This document shows, one piece after another, positions 4,946-6,442 of a DNA stretch of 6,442 nucleotides. The stretch's first letter is position 1. Each line of letters starts with the position of its first letter. The notes under the pieces are model-generated. The model was not told where the DNA came from. It was given only the letters and a program-made list of their open reading frames with translations, and did not search any database. The position numbers were made by a program, and so were the translations under genes. This DNA comes from Ruminococcaceae bacterium UBA1213 (GTDB lineage Bacteria; Bacillota; Clostridia; Oscillospirales; Acutalibacteraceae). Location: NCBI GenBank assembly GCA_002309275.1, contig DBXL01000187.1, positions 1 through 6,442 of the forward strand, read 5' to 3'.

Positions 4946-5488
4946 TCAATAAATTTTATTCTTAAGAATTTTAAGTTCTCTCTCATGTTCCTTGATAGCA
5001 TTTTCTATCCTTTTGCGGTTATCCCCTGTACTTTTTGTGAGTGCTGTTTTAAGGCGTTCTAACCTGTCCTTTGCCGCTGTCAATTCTGCTTTTTTCGGCT
5101 CTGCTGAATAGCTGTAACCGCTTTCAGCGGCTATTTTTATTGCTCTGTCGGCTACTTTGTCTAAATTCTGCTTGACGGTCTGCACAAATATTCCCCCGTC
5201 ATTAACAAGGCTGTCTATAACTTCAATAGCCGTGAAAAAGAGTTGATACGGCGTTATTCCATACTCAGCGGCTTTTATAATATCCGTCATGCCCTGACTT
5301 GCTTTCAAGCGGTTTTCTTGATACTGCTTGTATATATTCTCTGTCCGTTCGCTGTCTATGTACTGTGGTTTAAGGCTGTTTTGCACTTGTTGCAACGGAA
5401 CGGAGGGAGGCTCTTGGGCGTTTCCCTCTCTGATCGTAACGCCTGTATCAAAAATACTGTCTAATTTCCTGTTGTAGTCAATCGGCAT
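4946..5488 (-). CDS. Unrecognised 180-residue protein with helical, likely coiled-coil C-terminus
   Basis: I do not recognise the family. The ATG at 5488 is preceded by AAAGGGGG with a 5-base gap, so the start is well supported. It sits 15 bases after the helicase stop codon, so the two are almost certainly co-transcribed. The N-terminus (1-45) is Pro/Gln-rich and probably flexible. Residues 46-125 look helical, with a hydrophobic stretch around YQLFFTAIEVIDSL (81-94) that is too short and polar to be a membrane anchor. Residues 131-180 are Lys/Glu/Leu-rich with heptad-like spacing (LERLKTAL, ERELKIL), consistent with a coiled coil. There are no Cys or His clusters and no signal peptide, so it is probably cytoplasmic. 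From context it may be an accessory to the element's replication or transfer machinery; this is inference from position only. Base composition matches the helicase gene, not the downstream restriction-modification genes. Confidence 0.82.
   Translation of the reverse strand: MPIDYNRKLDSIFDTGVTIREGNAQEPPSVPLQQVQNSLKPQYIDSERTENIYKQYQENRLKASQGMTDIIKAAEYGITPYQLFFTAIEVIDSLVNDGGIFVQTVKQNLDKVADRAIKIAAESGYSYSAEPKKAELTAAKDRLERLKTALTKSTGDNRKRIENAIKEHERELKILKNKIY
5445..5460. repeat. 16-base exact repeat, coding copy
   Basis: Identical to 914-929; here it encodes part of DSIFDTG near the N-terminus of the 180-residue protein. Similarity does not extend into the flanks. Confidence 0.65.
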
Positions 5489-5493
5489 ATTAT

Positions 5494-5501
5494 CCCCCTT
5501 T
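5494..5501 (-). promoter_or_regulatory. Ribosome binding site for the 180-residue protein
   Basis: AAAGGGGG on the minus strand ends 5 bases before the ATG at 5488. It lies between the helicase stop codon and this start, and fixes the start of the downstream gene. Confidence 0.7.
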
Positions 5502-5503
5502 TG

Positions 5504-6442
5504 TTATAACACCTCGTCATCATCTGCACTTACACTTTGCATTAAAACCGTGTCGGTGTCATCATCTGCATACAATTCATAGCTTTTTATCTTCATCAAA
5601 TCGGTGTCGGGTACTGCTTCGGCTTCAATTTTTGCCTTTTTCTTGCTTTTTGCATTTTTACCGCCTGTTCCGCCTGTTGCGGCTTTTCTTGGAGTGTTGG
5701 CGGTGTTGGTTGATGTGCTGTCGCTGATTTCTCCCAATTCCGAGAAATAGTTGAACATGGCATAGAAATTATATCCGATTTTACCGCCTGTCCTACCGTT
5801 ACGATTTTTTAATATAACTGCTTCTATCTCTCTTGGGTTCTTGCTCTTTGCCGTGTCAACGTCAAAATCCTTTGCACCTGTTCCCATAAGCTGTAAACCT
5901 ATCAACACATCTGTTGAATACTCAATAGCACCGCTTTCCTTGAATGCCTGCATTGATACTTTATTGCTGTAATTCTCACGATTGAATGAAGAAATCACAA
6001 TAACAGGTATCTTGTAATCTCTTGAAAGTCGCTTTAATGTCAATATTGCATAGTCCGTGTTGGTCTTGTCTGTTCCTCTCTCACTATGCGGCATAAGTAT
6101 TTGAAGATAGTCCACGATAACAACAGGCGGCTTATTGCCTTTTCTGATATGCTCTTTCACCTGTTCAACAATGGTGTCAGCTCCTACATTCCCCATTCCC
6201 TCACGAATAAAGAGATTTTCGGCTATATTGTCATAGTCATTTACAGCGGCTTTTATCAATTCTCTTTCGGTCTGATTGTAAAACGGGTATTTTTTGCCCG
6301 TCATTATCCCCCTCGTTGTTTTGGCGTTCTTAACATCTCCCCTTGTTGCAATTACTCTTTTCAAGGTGTTGCGGCTTATGCTTTTGGCAATAAGTTCATT
6401 TTGCGACATTTCAAGAGAGAATATCAATACTTGGTGTCCGTA
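5504..6442 (-). CDS. DnaB-like replicative helicase, RecA-like C-terminal domain (5' partial, cut by window edge)
   Basis: The frame is open to the right edge, so the N-terminus and the Walker A loop lie outside the window; 312 residues are visible. In order they show the H1a-like FSLEMS (visible residues 8-13), a Walker B strand VVIVDYLQIL (107-116), the H3 strand VIVISSFNR (147-155), ESGAIEYSTDVLIGL (169-183) and the arginine-finger region KNRNGRTG (212-219). These are the ATP-hydrolysis and inter-subunit elements of hexameric DnaB-family 5'-3' helicases, which unwind DNA at a replication fork. H3 has SSFNR where chromosomal DnaB usually has SQLNR, a form I associate with phage and integrative-element helicases (family knowledge, not searched). 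The last 75 or so residues are a Gly/Lys-rich then Asp-rich tail, probably disordered. It is the first visible gene of an operon with the 180-residue protein, 15 bases downstream. It could be a plasmid, phage or ICE replication helicase. Confidence 0.9.
   Translation of the reverse strand, partial: YGHQVLIFSLEMSQNELIAKSISRNTLKRVIATRGDVKNAKTTRGIMTGKKYPFYNQTERELIKAAVNDYDNIAENLFIREGMGNVGADTIVEQVKEHIRKGNKPPVVIVDYLQILMPHSERGTDKTNTDYAILTLKRLSRDYKIPVIVISSFNRENYSNKVSMQAFKESGAIEYSTDVLIGLQLMGTGAKDFDVDTAKSKNPREIEAVILKNRNGRTGGKIGYNFYAMFNYFSELGEISDSTSTNTANTPRKAATGGTGGKNAKSKKKAKIEAEAVPDTDLMKIKSYELYADDDTDTVLMQSVSADDDEVL

Noticed and set aside
4587..4965. Two plus-strand frames at the 5' end of the methyltransferase gene
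   Set aside because: Both overlap the methyltransferase reading frame antisense and have no ribosome binding site or recognisable features.
5243..5464. 73-codon plus-strand frame
   Set aside because: Antisense shadow of the 180-residue protein gene.

Overview
The window reads as a stretch of a mobile or integrated element from a low-to-moderate G+C Bacillota, most likely a gut Clostridia relative. This rests on the DnaB-like helicase variant, strong AAGG/GGGGG-type ribosome binding sites, short gene spacing and codon use; no rRNA, tRNA or species marker is present, so the taxonomy is inference. All convincing genes lie on the minus strand, so transcription runs from right to left.

Right part (about 4946-6442): a backbone operon. 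It starts with a DnaB-family helicase cut by the window edge (5504-6442). After a 15-base gap with a strong ribosome binding site comes an unrecognised 180-residue protein with a predicted helical, probably coiled-coil C-terminus (4946-5488).

Middle part (about 1131-4885): a two-gene restriction-modification module of clearly lower G+C than the helicase operon. The first gene (preferred start 4804) encodes a gamma-type N6-adenine DNA methyltransferase (motif I DICTGSGGF, motif IV NPPY). It carries an apparent PD-(D/E)xK nuclease motif (PE ... EDK) near its N-terminus. The second gene (1131-2240) begins 2 bases after the first ends and encodes a two-TRD specificity subunit made of two homologous halves. 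No separate translocase/HsdR gene is present. The architecture is therefore best explained as a BcgI-like (type IIB/IIG-like) fused restriction-methylation enzyme plus specificity subunit. The module has its own promoter candidates upstream and a hairpin terminator candidate downstream.

Left part (1-1130): mostly non-coding and rich in repeats and structure. It holds one small ORF of unknown function (298-564) with a good promoter (TTGACA-18-TAAAAT). Next to that promoter is an array of four GTAATAC-type heptamers. The small gene is bracketed by two diverged copies of a multi-block sequence (35-142 and 665-893). There are also facing terminators (77-163), two strong palindromes (171-192, 210-240) and a larger imperfect hairpin (815-859). 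The most useful readings are that the restriction-modification pair is cargo inserted beside a replication-type backbone, and that the left region is a regulatory, recombination or origin-like segment. I see no clear evidence of a wholly new system. The least explained parts are the left non-coding region and the two unknown proteins.
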